From: Myxococcales bacterium
Lineage (GTDB): Bacteria; Myxococcota_A; Polyangia; Polyangiales; Polyangiaceae
Direction of reading: 5' to 3'
NCBI GenBank assembly: GCA_025351875.1
Contig: JANXVA010000461.1
Coordinates: 1 to 35,063 of the forward strand
Length of the DNA: 35,063 nt
A model generated the notes under the pieces. That model had not been told where the DNA came from. It was given only the letters and a program-made list of their open reading frames with translations, and searched no databases. The first letter of the stretch is position 1. Each line of letters begins with the position of its first letter. A program made the position numbers and the translations under genes. Of the stretch, positions 14,784 through 23,098 are shown piece after piece.

Positions 14784-16373
14784 ATGCCCGACCCGAGCGA
14801 GCGCTCCCCCGCCTCGACGGCGACGATCCTCCCCGAGAGCGATCGCCCGCAAGCTGGCGGTCCCACGCCGGATATCGCGATGCTCGTCATCGTCTGGTGC
14901 CCGAGCGAGCCCGATCGCGTCGGTGAGGTCGCCGTCCTGGGAGAGGGAGGCCCGCCCATGGTGCTCGGCCGCGGTCCAAGCCCTGACGGGGTCGAGCCGC
15001 GCCTCCGTTTCTCCCGGCAGCGCCCGGGCTCGATGACCCCGACCGCGCCCCTGGTCGCCCCCGGCCTCTCGCGCCGGCAGCTCCTCGTCCACCCGCGCGA
15101 GGACGGCGCCGACGTCGAGCGCCTCGGTCAGTGCCAGCTCGAGGTGAATGGCCGCCCGACGGACGCCGCCCTCGTGCGCCCGGGCGACGTCATCCATCTC
15201 CGTCGCGAGCTCATTCTCTACTGCGTACGCCGCCCCGAGAAGATCCCGCCGCTCCGGCTGTTCCCCGAGACTGACATCGGCACCTTCGGGGAGGCAGACG
15301 CGAACGGGATCGTCGGCGAGGCGCCCTGCGTGTGGAGGCTCCGCGAGAAGCTCGCGTTCGCGGCGAAGGCGGACACCCACGCGCTGCTCCTCGGCGAGAG
15401 CGGCACGGGCAAGGAGCTCGCGGCGCGCGCGGTTCACCATCTCTCCGCGCGCGGGCTCCAGCAGTTCGTGGCGCGCAACGCGGCGACACTCCCTTCGGGC
15501 CTCATCGACGCGGAGCTCTTCGGCAACGCGAAGAACTACCCGAACCCGGGCATGGCGGAGCGTCGCGGCCTCATCGGTGAGGCCGATGGCGGGAGCCTCT
15601 TCCTCGACGAGATCGGCGAGCTCCCGTTCGAGCTCCAGGCTCACTTGCTGCGCGTGATGGACGCCGACGGCGAGTACCAGCGACTCGGTGAAGGGGTCGC
15701 ACGGCGCTCGAATTTCCGGCTCATCGCGGCGACCAACCGCGACCCGGCCACGCTGAAGCACGACTTCGCGGCGCGCTTCACGGCGCGCATCGAGCTGCCG
15801 AACCTCACGAAGCGTCGTGAGGACATCCCGCTCATCGCGCGGCACCTCCTTCTTCGTGCCGCGCGTCGCAGCGGTGACATCGCGAAGCCCTTCATCGAGA
15901 CGACGCCGAGCGGCTACGAGTACGCACGCTTCGGCGAGGACCTCGTCGCGAGCCTCTTCCGTCGCGACTTCACCACGAACCTGCGGGAGCTCGACGCGAT
16001 CCTCTGGCGCGCGATGGGCGAGAGCCACGACGACGTCATCGAGGCGCCCCCGGAGCTGCGCGGGAGCTCGGGCTCGGGCGAGCATCGCATCGGTGTCACT
16101 GTGCAGCGCCCCTCGGACGAGCCGCCCTCGATCCCGCCCGTGCCCGCACCTCCTGGCGTCCCGCGCATGTACGCCGGCATGACTCCGCCGCCGCCGCAGC
16201 GTCCCGAGCCGAGCGGCGACGAGATCCGTGAGGCGCTCCGCGCCCAGCGCGGTCGCGTCACTCATGCCGCGCGACAGCTCGGGCTCTCGAGCCGCTATGC
16301 GCTCTACCGCTTGATGAAGAAGCACGGCATCGACAGCGATCCGCCGCCGCCCGGCCGTAGCGACTTCGAGTAA
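14784..16373 (+). CDS. FHA-AAA+-Fis regulator (sigma54-activator family) lacking the GAFTGA loop
   Basis: A 529-aa regulator. The N-terminal FHA-like domain (about 55-150: MVLGRGPSP, LSRRQLLV, LEVNGRPTDAALVRPGDVIHL) should read phosphothreonine, which fits a kinase-rich lineage. The AAA+ domain has Walker A GESGTGKE (204-211), Walker B GGSLFLDEIGE (Asp275, Glu276) and sensor I RLIAATNRD. A Fis-type helix-turn-helix closes it (about 477-515: IREALRAQRGRVTHAARQLGLSS). The sigma54-contact motif GAFTGA, expected after ELFG-x2-K at residues 251-256, reads NYPNPG. True sigma54 activation is therefore doubtful, although the ATPase core looks intact. A Pro-rich linker separates AAA+ from HTH. The ATG 14784 is weakly supported; a start further in would still spare the FHA domain. 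Confidence 0.92.
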   Translation: MPDPSERSPASTATILPESDRPQAGGPTPDIAMLVIVWCPSEPDRVGEVAVLGEGGPPMVLGRGPSPDGVEPRLRFSRQRPGSMTPTAPLVAPGLSRRQLLVHPREDGADVERLGQCQLEVNGRPTDAALVRPGDVIHLRRELILYCVRRPEKIPPLRLFPETDIGTFGEADANGIVGEAPCVWRLREKLAFAAKADTHALLLGESGTGKELAARAVHHLSARGLQQFVARNAATLPSGLIDAELFGNAKNYPNPGMAERRGLIGEADGGSLFLDEIGELPFELQAHLLRVMDADGEYQRLGEGVARRSNFRLIAATNRDPATLKHDFAARFTARIELPNLTKRREDIPLIARHLLLRAARRSGDIAKPFIETTPSGYEYARFGEDLVASLFRRDFTTNLRELDAILWRAMGESHDDVIEAPPELRGSSGSGEHRIGVTVQRPSDEPPSIPPVPAPPGVPRMYAGMTPPPPQRPEPSGDEIREALRAQRGRVTHAARQLGLSSRYALYRLMKKHGIDSDPPPPGRSDFE

Positions 16374-16414
16374 CCGCGCGGGCACTCCCACGCGCACTTC
16401 GCGAGCCGCGACGC

Positions 16415-18244
16415 CTACGCCGCGATGCCGCGCGAGCGCAGCACGTCGCGAAGCGCCTGCTGAACGTCGGGAGCCGTCGTGAGTATGGCGCTCCGCGCGA
16501 GCTCGATGAACCGTGCGCCGCGCGAGCGCTTGAGGCCGTCGAGCGCGGCCACGCGATCTGCGGGCGCGCCGTGCTCGAGGATGCCGAGGAGGAACTCGGC
16601 GGCCTCGACCGTGTCCACGCGCGCGAGCGCACGAAGCGCCGAGGCCCGCACCGACGGCTGCGGCGACTCGCGCACGATGCGCGACAGCGGATCGAAAGCG
16701 TGCTGAAAATACAGGCTCTCCACGGCTTTCGAGGCCTGCTCTACGACCGCCGGATCGCTGTCGCGGAGGCCCGTACGCACCGTGACGAAGCTGCGCTTGA
16801 AGAAGAGCTGCTGCATCGCCGCCAGCACGGCGACCTTCACTGGGCGCTCCGCACGGGTGAAGAGCTTCTCGAGCGGCGAGAGCACCGCGTAGAGCTGCAG
16901 CTGCGCGAGCTGATCGGCGAGGCGAACGCGCGCGGCGGTCGCGGGATTGCTCGCGTCCTCCGGGCGGCTCTCCACCGCGAACGCCGTCAGGCGCGCGAGC
17001 ATGGCCTTGCGCCGGATGAGATCCGGCCAGCGCTTGTCGAGGAGCACGTCGGCGCAGGCCTCGGCGGCGCTGCCCTGCTGCTCCCACTCGATGAGGTCGA
17101 CGTGCCAGACGTCCGGGAAGTGATTGTCCTGGCGGAGGTGCGAGGGCAGCGGTGCGGTGTCGATCGCCTCGTCGCGCACTCCGTCGTAGCGCTTCGCGGC
17201 GCGCGCGTAGTGCTTCTTGCGCTGCTCTTCGAGATCCATCAGCGCCAGATCGTTGTAGAGCCCGCCGACGCGCGCGTAGTGACCGACCTCGCCGAACGCG
17301 AGGATGGCCGCGAGCAGAGCGTTCTCGGCGATCTCCGGCGGCGCGCCGCGCTCGAGGTGCTGCTTCGCGACGTCGCGCCAGAGCTCGGCCTGCACGACGA
17401 CGTAGTGCGCCGAGGCGCTGTTCATGCCGAGCACGCGCGCGTAATCGGCGGCCTCGCGTGCGAGGGTCGCTGCGGCTGAGAGCTCCTTCCGCTCCTTGGC
17501 GGCCTGCAGTGCGTCCTCGAAGTACTGGAGCGCGAAGTACTTGAGGTGGTCCTCGCGGAGGATCCGGATGCAGTTGACGAACCCCTCGAGCACGTCCTCG
17601 AACATCCCGCTCTCGCGGCCGATCTGCACGAGCACCTGGAAGCAGTCGAAGGCGCGCTCGCGCTGGCCGACGCTCTCGAAGTAGTCGGCGGCCTCCTCGA
17701 GGAGGCGCACCGCGGAGACGTTCGCCTCACGCGCCTGGCGGGTGTCGCCGCACTTCTTCGCGCAGCGCGCGAGGTTGAACTGAACGAGCGCACCGTTGTA
17801 TGCATCCGCGCCACCGCTGACCACCTGCGCAAGGCGTGACCAGAGCGCGCGCGCGCCGCGCCAGTCGTCGGCCTTCTCCCGGTAGATGGCGGCGGCGGCG
17901 ACCAGGCCGGCGTTCTCCATCTCGCGAGCTGCGCCGGCCATGTCACCGGTCGCGGCGAGTGTGCGTGCCCGGTCGACCGAAGCGACGCCAGGAAGCATCG
18001 ACATCGCGCGTTTCCAGCCGTCGTTCTCGGAGAACGCCATGTACCAGACGACGGTGAGCGCGCTGCGGTGGTCGTTGCGGCGTGAGAGGACCTCGGCGAG
18101 CGGACGCAGCACCGACAGGTAGTCGTGCTCCGCCACGTGCGTCTGCGCGGCCGCCGACACGAGCGAGTTTGCCGCATCGTCGAGGTCGCCGCGGGACAGC
18201 GCGGCCCGGGCGCGTTCCCGGAGGTGGTAGAGGTCGTCGAGCAT
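16415..18244 (-). CDS. TPR/HEAT-repeat scaffold protein, function unknown
   Basis: A 609-aa soluble, almost wholly helical protein. The first two thirds look like TPR-type helix pairs (for example DLDDAANSLVSAAAQTHV, QFNLARCAKKCGDTRQAREA, RAFDCFQVLVQIGRESGMF). The last third (about 470-600) looks like HEAT repeats: RPVKVAVLAAMQQLFFK, DPAVVEQASKAVESL, PSVRASALRALARVDTVEAAEFL and PADRVAALDGLKRS. No catalytic motif, signal peptide or membrane segment is visible, so a protein-binding scaffold in the cytoplasm is the best guess. It converges on the FHA/AAA+ gene (41 bp gap) and is divergent from another HEAT-like gene only about 21 bp away, which suggests a shared control region or a linked function. 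Confidence 0.88.
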   Translation of the reverse strand: MLDDLYHLRERARAALSRGDLDDAANSLVSAAAQTHVAEHDYLSVLRPLAEVLSRRNDHRSALTVVWYMAFSENDGWKRAMSMLPGVASVDRARTLAATGDMAGAAREMENAGLVAAAAIYREKADDWRGARALWSRLAQVVSGGADAYNGALVQFNLARCAKKCGDTRQAREANVSAVRLLEEAADYFESVGQRERAFDCFQVLVQIGRESGMFEDVLEGFVNCIRILREDHLKYFALQYFEDALQAAKERKELSAAATLAREAADYARVLGMNSASAHYVVVQAELWRDVAKQHLERGAPPEIAENALLAAILAFGEVGHYARVGGLYNDLALMDLEEQRKKHYARAAKRYDGVRDEAIDTAPLPSHLRQDNHFPDVWHVDLIEWEQQGSAAEACADVLLDKRWPDLIRRKAMLARLTAFAVESRPEDASNPATAARVRLADQLAQLQLYAVLSPLEKLFTRAERPVKVAVLAAMQQLFFKRSFVTVRTGLRDSDPAVVEQASKAVESLYFQHAFDPLSRIVRESPQPSVRASALRALARVDTVEAAEFLLGILEHGAPADRVAALDGLKRSRGARFIELARSAILTTAPDVQQALRDVLRSRGIAA

Positions 18245-18265
18245 TTACGGACGGGTGAAGCTTAG

Positions 18266-18994
18266 ATGCCCGCGCTGGCAAGCGGGAAGCCTGATCGAGC
18301 GCTAGATGTTAAGCAGCCAATGCTTCCGTCCACGCAACAGGATGCGGACGCGCGGATCGCCCGATACCTCGACCGTTTGGCGCGCGGCACGGCGGGCCGG
18401 AAGGCGCAGTTCTTTCTCGAGAGCGTCGCGTCGGCGTGGGCACCCGAGCTGAAGTCGTGCCTCGGGCGGACGAAATGGCACGTATCGCCGAGCGCGAGGG
18501 ACGTGGCGACGGTTGCGGCCGAAGCGGCGTGCGATCGTTCGACGTCGCGCCGTCTCGCGGCGCTCGCCGCGCTGGCCCACGCGGCTGACCATGCGCGTGG
18601 CGGTGCCGATGCCGTTCGTGCAGGACTCGCGGACGGCGAGCGACGTGTGCGCCTCGCCGCGGCGCGCGCGGCCGCGGAGGCGAAGCTCGGCGACATCGTC
18701 GCTCGCGAGCTCCGCAACGTCCTCGCGGACGACGTGTGGGCGGTGCGCTGGCATGCGACGCGAGCGCTCGTGGCTCGCGCGTACGACGCGGAGCTCGGCG
18801 CGCTCGCGCGCATGCTCGTCACGACGACCCCGCGCGGGGGCATGTCGCTCACGAGTTGGGCGCAAGCGGTCGGCGCGCTTCGTCCACGTTGCCGGATCGC
18901 CGGGCAGAGCGTGGATCTCGATGCGCACGTCACGCGGACGTTCGCGCAGCTCTCGGCGCGCGATCGCGATTTCGCGTGGCCGCTGTGGAGGTGA
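18266..18994 (+). CDS. HEAT-like repeat protein, function unknown
   Basis: A 242-aa helical protein rich in Ala, Arg and Asp. The core has HEAT-like units such as RRLAALAALAHAADHARGG, ERRVRLAAARAAAEAKLGDIVAREL and VWAVRWHATRALVARAYDAELGALARML. The ends (KAQFFLESVASAWAPELKSCLGR and RDRDFAWPLWR) are distinctive but unknown to me. The start is uncertain. ATG 18266 is 21 bp from the divergent gene and follows GGTGA. ATG 18320 gives 224 aa and leaves 75 bp for promoters but has no ribosome site. The gene ends 1 bp before the convergent phosphatidylserine synthase gene. Pairing with the divergent TPR/HEAT protein may reflect a common pathway. Confidence 0.75.
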   Translation: MPALASGKPDRALDVKQPMLPSTQQDADARIARYLDRLARGTAGRKAQFFLESVASAWAPELKSCLGRTKWHVSPSARDVATVAAEAACDRSTSRRLAALAALAHAADHARGGADAVRAGLADGERRVRLAAARAAAEAKLGDIVARELRNVLADDVWAVRWHATRALVARAYDAELGALARMLVTTTPRGGMSLTSWAQAVGALRPRCRIAGQSVDLDAHVTRTFAQLSARDRDFAWPLWR

Positions 18995-18995
18995 A

Positions 18996-19838
18996 TCAGC
19001 TCGGAGGGATGCTTGAGCGCTCGGTGGCCACCGCGGCGGCGGCCTCTTCGCGCTTCTTGCGGGCGGCGTGCTCGCGCGGGAGCGCGATCATCGTCTCGAC
19101 GAGCCCGATGATCACATAGAAGGAGAGGAGCCACACGAGCACGAACGCGGGCTTCGTCTGGAGCGAGACGATGGCGCTCGAGGCGACCGCGAAGAGCACG
19201 AGGCCCACCGAGCGCGCGTTGAGCTTGAGATCCTTGAACGACCGGAAGCGGATCGTCGAGACCATGAGGAACGCGAGGAAGCCCGTGAGCCCCATCATCG
19301 GGTAGACGTACTTCGGACCCGCGAGGTCGCCGCCGACGGCATGGTTCGCGACCACGAGCGAGATGAGGATGCCCGCGGCGCCCGGGACCGGGAGGCCCAC
19401 GATGTATTTGCTCGGCTTGGTGGGCTTGCCGCCCTCACCCATGGAGAGGACGTTGAAGCGCGCGAGGCGGACCGCGCCCATCGCGGCGAACGTGAAGGCC
19501 ACGAAGAGGCCGAACGTGCCCTGCTGGAACAGAGACCACTTGTAGACGAGGAGCGCCGGCGCGACGCCGAACGACACGACGTCCGCGAGCGAGTCGATCT
19601 GAAGACCGAAGGCGCTCTGCGTCTTGGTGAGCCGCGCGACGCGCCCGTCGAGCATGTCGAAGAACAGCGCATAAACGAGGAGAAGGGACGCGTAGTAGTA
19701 CTCGTCACCCTTGCCCTCGGTGGCCCCGCCCGCGATCCGGATCGAGTCGAAACCGCAGAAAATGCTCGAGAGGGTGATCATGTTCGGAAGGAGAAACAGG
19801 GTCTTCCGGAGATCGAGCTTCTTGCGGGGGACGGCCAT
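18996..19838 (-). CDS. pssA: CDP-diacylglycerol-serine O-phosphatidyltransferase
   Basis: A 280-aa membrane enzyme that makes phosphatidylserine, the precursor of phosphatidylethanolamine, from CDP-diacylglycerol and serine. The CDP-alcohol phosphotransferase motif DG-x2-AR-x8-G-x3-D-x3-D is complete: Asp64, Gly65, Ala68, Arg69, Gly78, Asp82 and Asp86. It is preceded by the PNMITLSSIFCGF segment typical of PssA type II. About seven or eight hydrophobic helices follow (for example GLFVAFTFAAMGAVRLARF, GAAGILISLVVANHAVG and VGLVLFAVASSAIVSL). The C-terminus is a basic then Ala-rich tail. Start ATG 19838 fits the family, with no clear ribosome site. It is divergent from the CpoB-like gene (95 bp). 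A phosphatidylserine decarboxylase gene is not in the window. Confidence 0.95.
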   Translation of the reverse strand: MAVPRKKLDLRKTLFLLPNMITLSSIFCGFDSIRIAGGATEGKGDEYYYASLLLVYALFFDMLDGRVARLTKTQSAFGLQIDSLADVVSFGVAPALLVYKWSLFQQGTFGLFVAFTFAAMGAVRLARFNVLSMGEGGKPTKPSKYIVGLPVPGAAGILISLVVANHAVGGDLAGPKYVYPMMGLTGFLAFLMVSTIRFRSFKDLKLNARSVGLVLFAVASSAIVSLQTKPAFVLVWLLSFYVIIGLVETMIALPREHAARKKREEAAAAVATERSSIPPS

Positions 19839-19933
19839 CGGGCGGGAAGACTGCCCCAGGAGTCGCCTCGGGTAAAGGTCGCGGCCGCCAGAAATTGGCG
19901 TGCGAAGGGCCGAGGGGCCTACCCTTCCTAGCG

Positions 19934-20827
19934 ATGCGAGGTCGTGTTCCTTCAACCGTCGGCTTCTTCCTCTGCTCGGCCCTCGCCGTGCTTGCCGGCT
20001 GCGGCCGGCCCGAGACCGCCGCGGACCGGCAGCTCGCCGAGATGCGCGAACAGGTCTCCAAGATGGAGGCGGAGAACGACAAGCTCGATCAGCGCCTCGG
20101 CAACGTCGAGGACGCCATCGCGGACGACAAGACCGCGCGCGCGGACAGCTCGACTGCCCTGCCGCCCGCGCAGACCGGGCGCGTCGTCCAGCTCGGCGGG
20201 CCGTCCGACTCGGACCCTGCTGATCCCAACGACCCCACCGCCCGTCCCGACATTCGCGTGAGCGGCGTGCCTGGCGCTGCTCCGATGCGTCCACGCAGCG
20301 GTAAATCGGGGGGGCGCGCTCGGATCGAAGAGACCGAGCCCGTTCGCGCCGACCCTCCACGTTCGAGCGCATCGAGCGCGCTCGATCCCGACGCCAAGTC
20401 CGCCTACGAGGCCGCGCTCGCGCAGGTCCAGGCCAAGCAGTACGACCGCGGGCTCGAGGGGCTCAATGCGTTCCTCACGCGCTGGCCCGACCATCCGTAC
20501 GCGGAGAACGCGCTCTACTGGCGCGGTGAGGCGTACTTCGCGCAAGGCGAGTACCTCCGCGCGGCCGAGCAGTTCGAGTCGGTGCTCTCGCGCCCCGGCA
20601 GCGGGAACAAGGCGCCGGACGCGCTCCTCAAGCTCGGCATGTGCCACGACCGTCTCGGGGCCTCGCAACGGGCCCGCGAGTACTGGGAGCGACTGAAGAA
20701 CGAGTATCCGCGCAGTGACGCCGCGAAGCGAATTCCCGCGACGGCGGGCCGGAAGACCAGCGGCACGAGCACTGGCGCACGCGAGGACAGCTCGCCTGAT
20801 CGCAAGGGACCGAAGGAGAATCGATGA
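19934..20827 (+). CDS. CpoB/YbgF-like TPR lipoprotein
   Basis: A 297-aa envelope protein. A signal peptide ends in LAGC (Cys23), followed by a heptad-rich coiled coil (about 30-62: RQLAEMREQVSKMEAENDKL). A disordered linker follows (about 63-150), then a TPR domain (about 155-260) with KSAYEAALAQVQAKQYDRGLEG, ALYWRGEAYFAQGEYLRAAEQF and LLKLGMCHDRLG. This is the CpoB layout; CpoB trimerises and couples cell-wall synthesis to the Tol-Pal system during division. Unlike E. coli CpoB, it seems lipid-anchored and is not next to tol or pal genes here. Its last 4 bp (ATGA) overlap the start of the LysM gene, so the two are probably translationally coupled. The tail is Lys/Arg/Ser-rich. Confidence 0.88.
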   Translation: MRGRVPSTVGFFLCSALAVLAGCGRPETAADRQLAEMREQVSKMEAENDKLDQRLGNVEDAIADDKTARADSSTALPPAQTGRVVQLGGPSDSDPADPNDPTARPDIRVSGVPGAAPMRPRSGKSGGRARIEETEPVRADPPRSSASSALDPDAKSAYEAALAQVQAKQYDRGLEGLNAFLTRWPDHPYAENALYWRGEAYFAQGEYLRAAEQFESVLSRPGSGNKAPDALLKLGMCHDRLGASQRAREYWERLKNEYPRSDAAKRIPATAGRKTSGTSTGAREDSSPDRKGPKENR

Positions 20828-22212
20828 GCATCGCGTATCCGGCGACTACTAGGCATCTCGCGATCGTCCTCGGCATGCTGACGGCGCTCACCACGCACGT
20901 CACTGCCGCGAACGCGCAGAACACGGGCGGCGGAAACCCCGCGAACCCAGGCGGCCCGACCAGCGGCAGCGGCGCTCCCGCGTCGGGCGGCGGCGGAGGC
21001 ACCGTGTCGACGACCGTCGTGACGCCCGGCTTTCCCGGCGGCGTCGCGCCTCCGCCACCAGGCGGAACGCTCGGGGGTGGCAACGCGCAGTTCTCCTCGT
21101 CGAAGCCGATCACCGGCAACCAGCAGGACTCCTTCGACTTCAGGCGCGGCGGGGGCAGTGGCGGCACCGCGCACGGCAGCGATACGAGCTCGTTCATCCT
21201 CGGCAGCGGCGGCGGCAGCGGAGAGTTTCGCGGGTCGAACAACAACGCGGGCGTGCACCAGGTCCGCAAGGGCGACACGCTCTGGGACATCTGCGATCAC
21301 TACTTCCGCAACCCGTACCAGTGGCCTCGGATCTGGGCGTTCAACCCGCAGATCCAGAACCCGCACTGGATCTTCCCGGGCGATCAGGTTCGCCTGCGCG
21401 GCGCGAGCGACGCGATCGCGACGGCGCAGCCGTCGACGGGCGGTTCGCAGCTCATCGATCGCCATCGCTCGGTCCCGCCGGAGACGATCTTCCTCCGCAA
21501 CGAGGGCTTCATCGACGACGACACGAACAACTGGGGAGAGCTGTCCGGGTCGCCCGAGGAGAAGATGATCCTCACCGACAACGACGAGGTCTACCTCCGG
21601 ATCTCCGGCAACCACGACCTCAAGATCGGTCAGGAGCTCACGATCTATCGTCCGCTCCGAAGCGTCGGCGGCGGCAAGCTGATCGGCATCCAGGGGACGG
21701 CGAAGGTCGACCAGTACGATGCGAAGACCCACGTCGGACGCGCGAAGATCATCGAGGCGCTGGACGCCATCGAGCGAGGCGCGCGCGTCGGCCCCGTGGC
21801 GCGACGCTTCGAGGTCGTTCCTCCGGCCCGCAACGAGACGGACGTGGCTTCGCGAATCCTCACGAGCGTGCAGCCGCACGGCCTGTTCGGCCAGCACCAG
21901 GTCGTCTTCGTGAACCAGGGCGAGGAAGCCGGTCTCAAGCCGGGCAACCGCATGTTCGTCATCCGCAAGGGCGACGCCTGGCACCAGACGCTCACCACCG
22001 GCTCCTCCGCGAAGCGCATCGCCCTCGAGGACGACTCGCCGGCCGCGACCGAAAACGTGCCGAAGCCGCGCGATTCGTCGCGGCTACCGGAAGAGGTCCT
22101 CGCCGAGCTCCGCGTCATCAGCGTGCGCAAGAAGACGGCGATGACCGTCGTCATCCAGTCGCGGCACGAGATCGAAGCCGGCGATCAGGCGATCGCGCGC
22201 AAGGGCTTCTAA
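20824..22212 (+). CDS. Secreted LysM-domain protein
   Basis: A 462-aa protein with a signal peptide (residues 1 to about 31, ending HVTAANA), then a Gly/Asn/Pro-rich spacer (32-140). One LysM domain follows at about 145-193 (HQVRKGDTLWDICDHYF, then WPRIWAFNPQIQNPHWIFPGDQVRL). LysM binds peptidoglycan glycan strands. The following 260 residues form a beta-rich region (EKMILTDNDEVYLRISGN, IGQELTIYRPLR, LFGQHQVVFVNQGEEAGLKPGNRMFV) that looks like repeated small barrels and that I cannot name. The start ATG overlaps the TGA of the CpoB-like gene. Together they suggest a cell-wall-associated pair acting in the periplasm. No hydrolase motif is present, so it is more likely a wall anchor or regulator than a lytic enzyme. 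Confidence 0.92.
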   Translation: MSIAYPATTRHLAIVLGMLTALTTHVTAANAQNTGGGNPANPGGPTSGSGAPASGGGGGTVSTTVVTPGFPGGVAPPPPGGTLGGGNAQFSSSKPITGNQQDSFDFRRGGGSGGTAHGSDTSSFILGSGGGSGEFRGSNNNAGVHQVRKGDTLWDICDHYFRNPYQWPRIWAFNPQIQNPHWIFPGDQVRLRGASDAIATAQPSTGGSQLIDRHRSVPPETIFLRNEGFIDDDTNNWGELSGSPEEKMILTDNDEVYLRISGNHDLKIGQELTIYRPLRSVGGGKLIGIQGTAKVDQYDAKTHVGRAKIIEALDAIERGARVGPVARRFEVVPPARNETDVASRILTSVQPHGLFGQHQVVFVNQGEEAGLKPGNRMFVIRKGDAWHQTLTTGSSAKRIALEDDSPAATENVPKPRDSSRLPEEVLAELRVISVRKKTAMTVVIQSRHEIEAGDQAIARKGF

Positions 22213-22237
22213 GAAGAGCGGGTAGCGGCGGCAGGGC

Positions 22238-23056
22238 TCAGAACGGCGCGTCGCGCACGATCGAGCCCTTGCCCGTGGGCTTGGCCGTCGTCGTCGCGCG
22301 TGGTCGTGCCGGCGTCGCTGCGACCGCGGGGGCCGCGCGCGGTGCGCGCAAGGCCGCCGCGGGCCCCGGCTCCACCGCCGCAACGGGCACAATCGCAGCC
22401 GCGGGCGCAATCGCCGGAGCGGGCACCAGCGGCGCAACCTGCACAACCGGCGGAGCGGACCCGGCCGGCGCAGCGGGCGTGCTCTCCGCGACCGTCACCG
22501 AAGTGCTCGGCGCCGGCACAGGAGCCGCCGCAGGAACACTCGAGGCCGCGGCGCTCGCGATCGTCGACCCCTCCGCGCTGTTCGGATGAGGCCACAGCGA
22601 AACCGCCGTCGCCCCAGCGCAGAGCAACCCGCAGAAGCCGAGTACCGCGAAGACGACCCCCTTCATGCTCCGTCGAGGCGGCCCGATCCCGGGGATCTCG
22701 TAGGGATCCTCCACGCTCACGGTGTCGTGGGCGAGACCGCGGTCAGACGTGACACTGGGGCCCGACGCGGGAGCGGGCGGCGGGGCTTGCAGGGATGGCA
22801 GCGGTAGCGTGTGCTCCTGGCGGTGTGCCGGATGCTCCTCCTCCGGAACGAGAATCGCCTCGGCCTTTGGCAGCGCGACCGCCTGCGCGGCGAAGGCGGC
22901 GCGCACGTCGACCTGCGCGGAGACCGTCGGCTCCTCGGGCGCAGCCTCGAGCGTCGGATCGCTCGGCGCCCTCGCCTCGAGCGTGCGGTCCTCCGGCGGG
23001 ACCTGCACCGTCGGCTCGTCGTCGTAGGGACCTCGACGACTCCGGATCGGGCTCAC
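22238..23056 (-). CDS. Single-pass membrane protein with low-complexity flanks, unknown
   Basis: A 272-aa protein with one clear transmembrane helix at about residues 132-155 (GVVFAVLGFCGLLCAGATAV). Basic residues just before it (PPRRSMK) place the N-terminal half in the cytoplasm. That half is acidic and carries repeated short motifs (DEPTVQVP, EDRTLEA, SDPTLEA, EEPTVSA). These resemble phosphothreonine acceptor sites of the T-x-x-A/E sort read by FHA domains, which is inference only. The periplasmic half is Ala/Pro/Val-rich and probably extended. I do not recognise a family. The gene converges on the LysM gene (25 bp gap) and lies upstream on the same strand as no obvious partner except the flavoprotein gene, 42 bp beyond its start. 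Confidence 0.7.
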   Translation of the reverse strand: MSPIRSRRGPYDDEPTVQVPPEDRTLEARAPSDPTLEAAPEEPTVSAQVDVRAAFAAQAVALPKAEAILVPEEEHPAHRQEHTLPLPSLQAPPPAPASGPSVTSDRGLAHDTVSVEDPYEIPGIGPPRRSMKGVVFAVLGFCGLLCAGATAVSLWPHPNSAEGSTIASAAASSVPAAAPVPAPSTSVTVAESTPAAPAGSAPPVVQVAPLVPAPAIAPAAAIVPVAAVEPGPAAALRAPRAAPAVAATPARPRATTTAKPTGKGSIVRDAPF

Positions 23057-23098
23057 GGAGCGGAAGCGTAGCCTACCGCGCTCCAGCGCCCCAAGGAC

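Noticed and set aside
14181..17087. 968-codon open frame on the - strand
   Set aside because: It shadows the FHA/AAA+ gene and part of the HEAT gene. Composition is Arg/Glu/Ala-biased with no recognisable motif.
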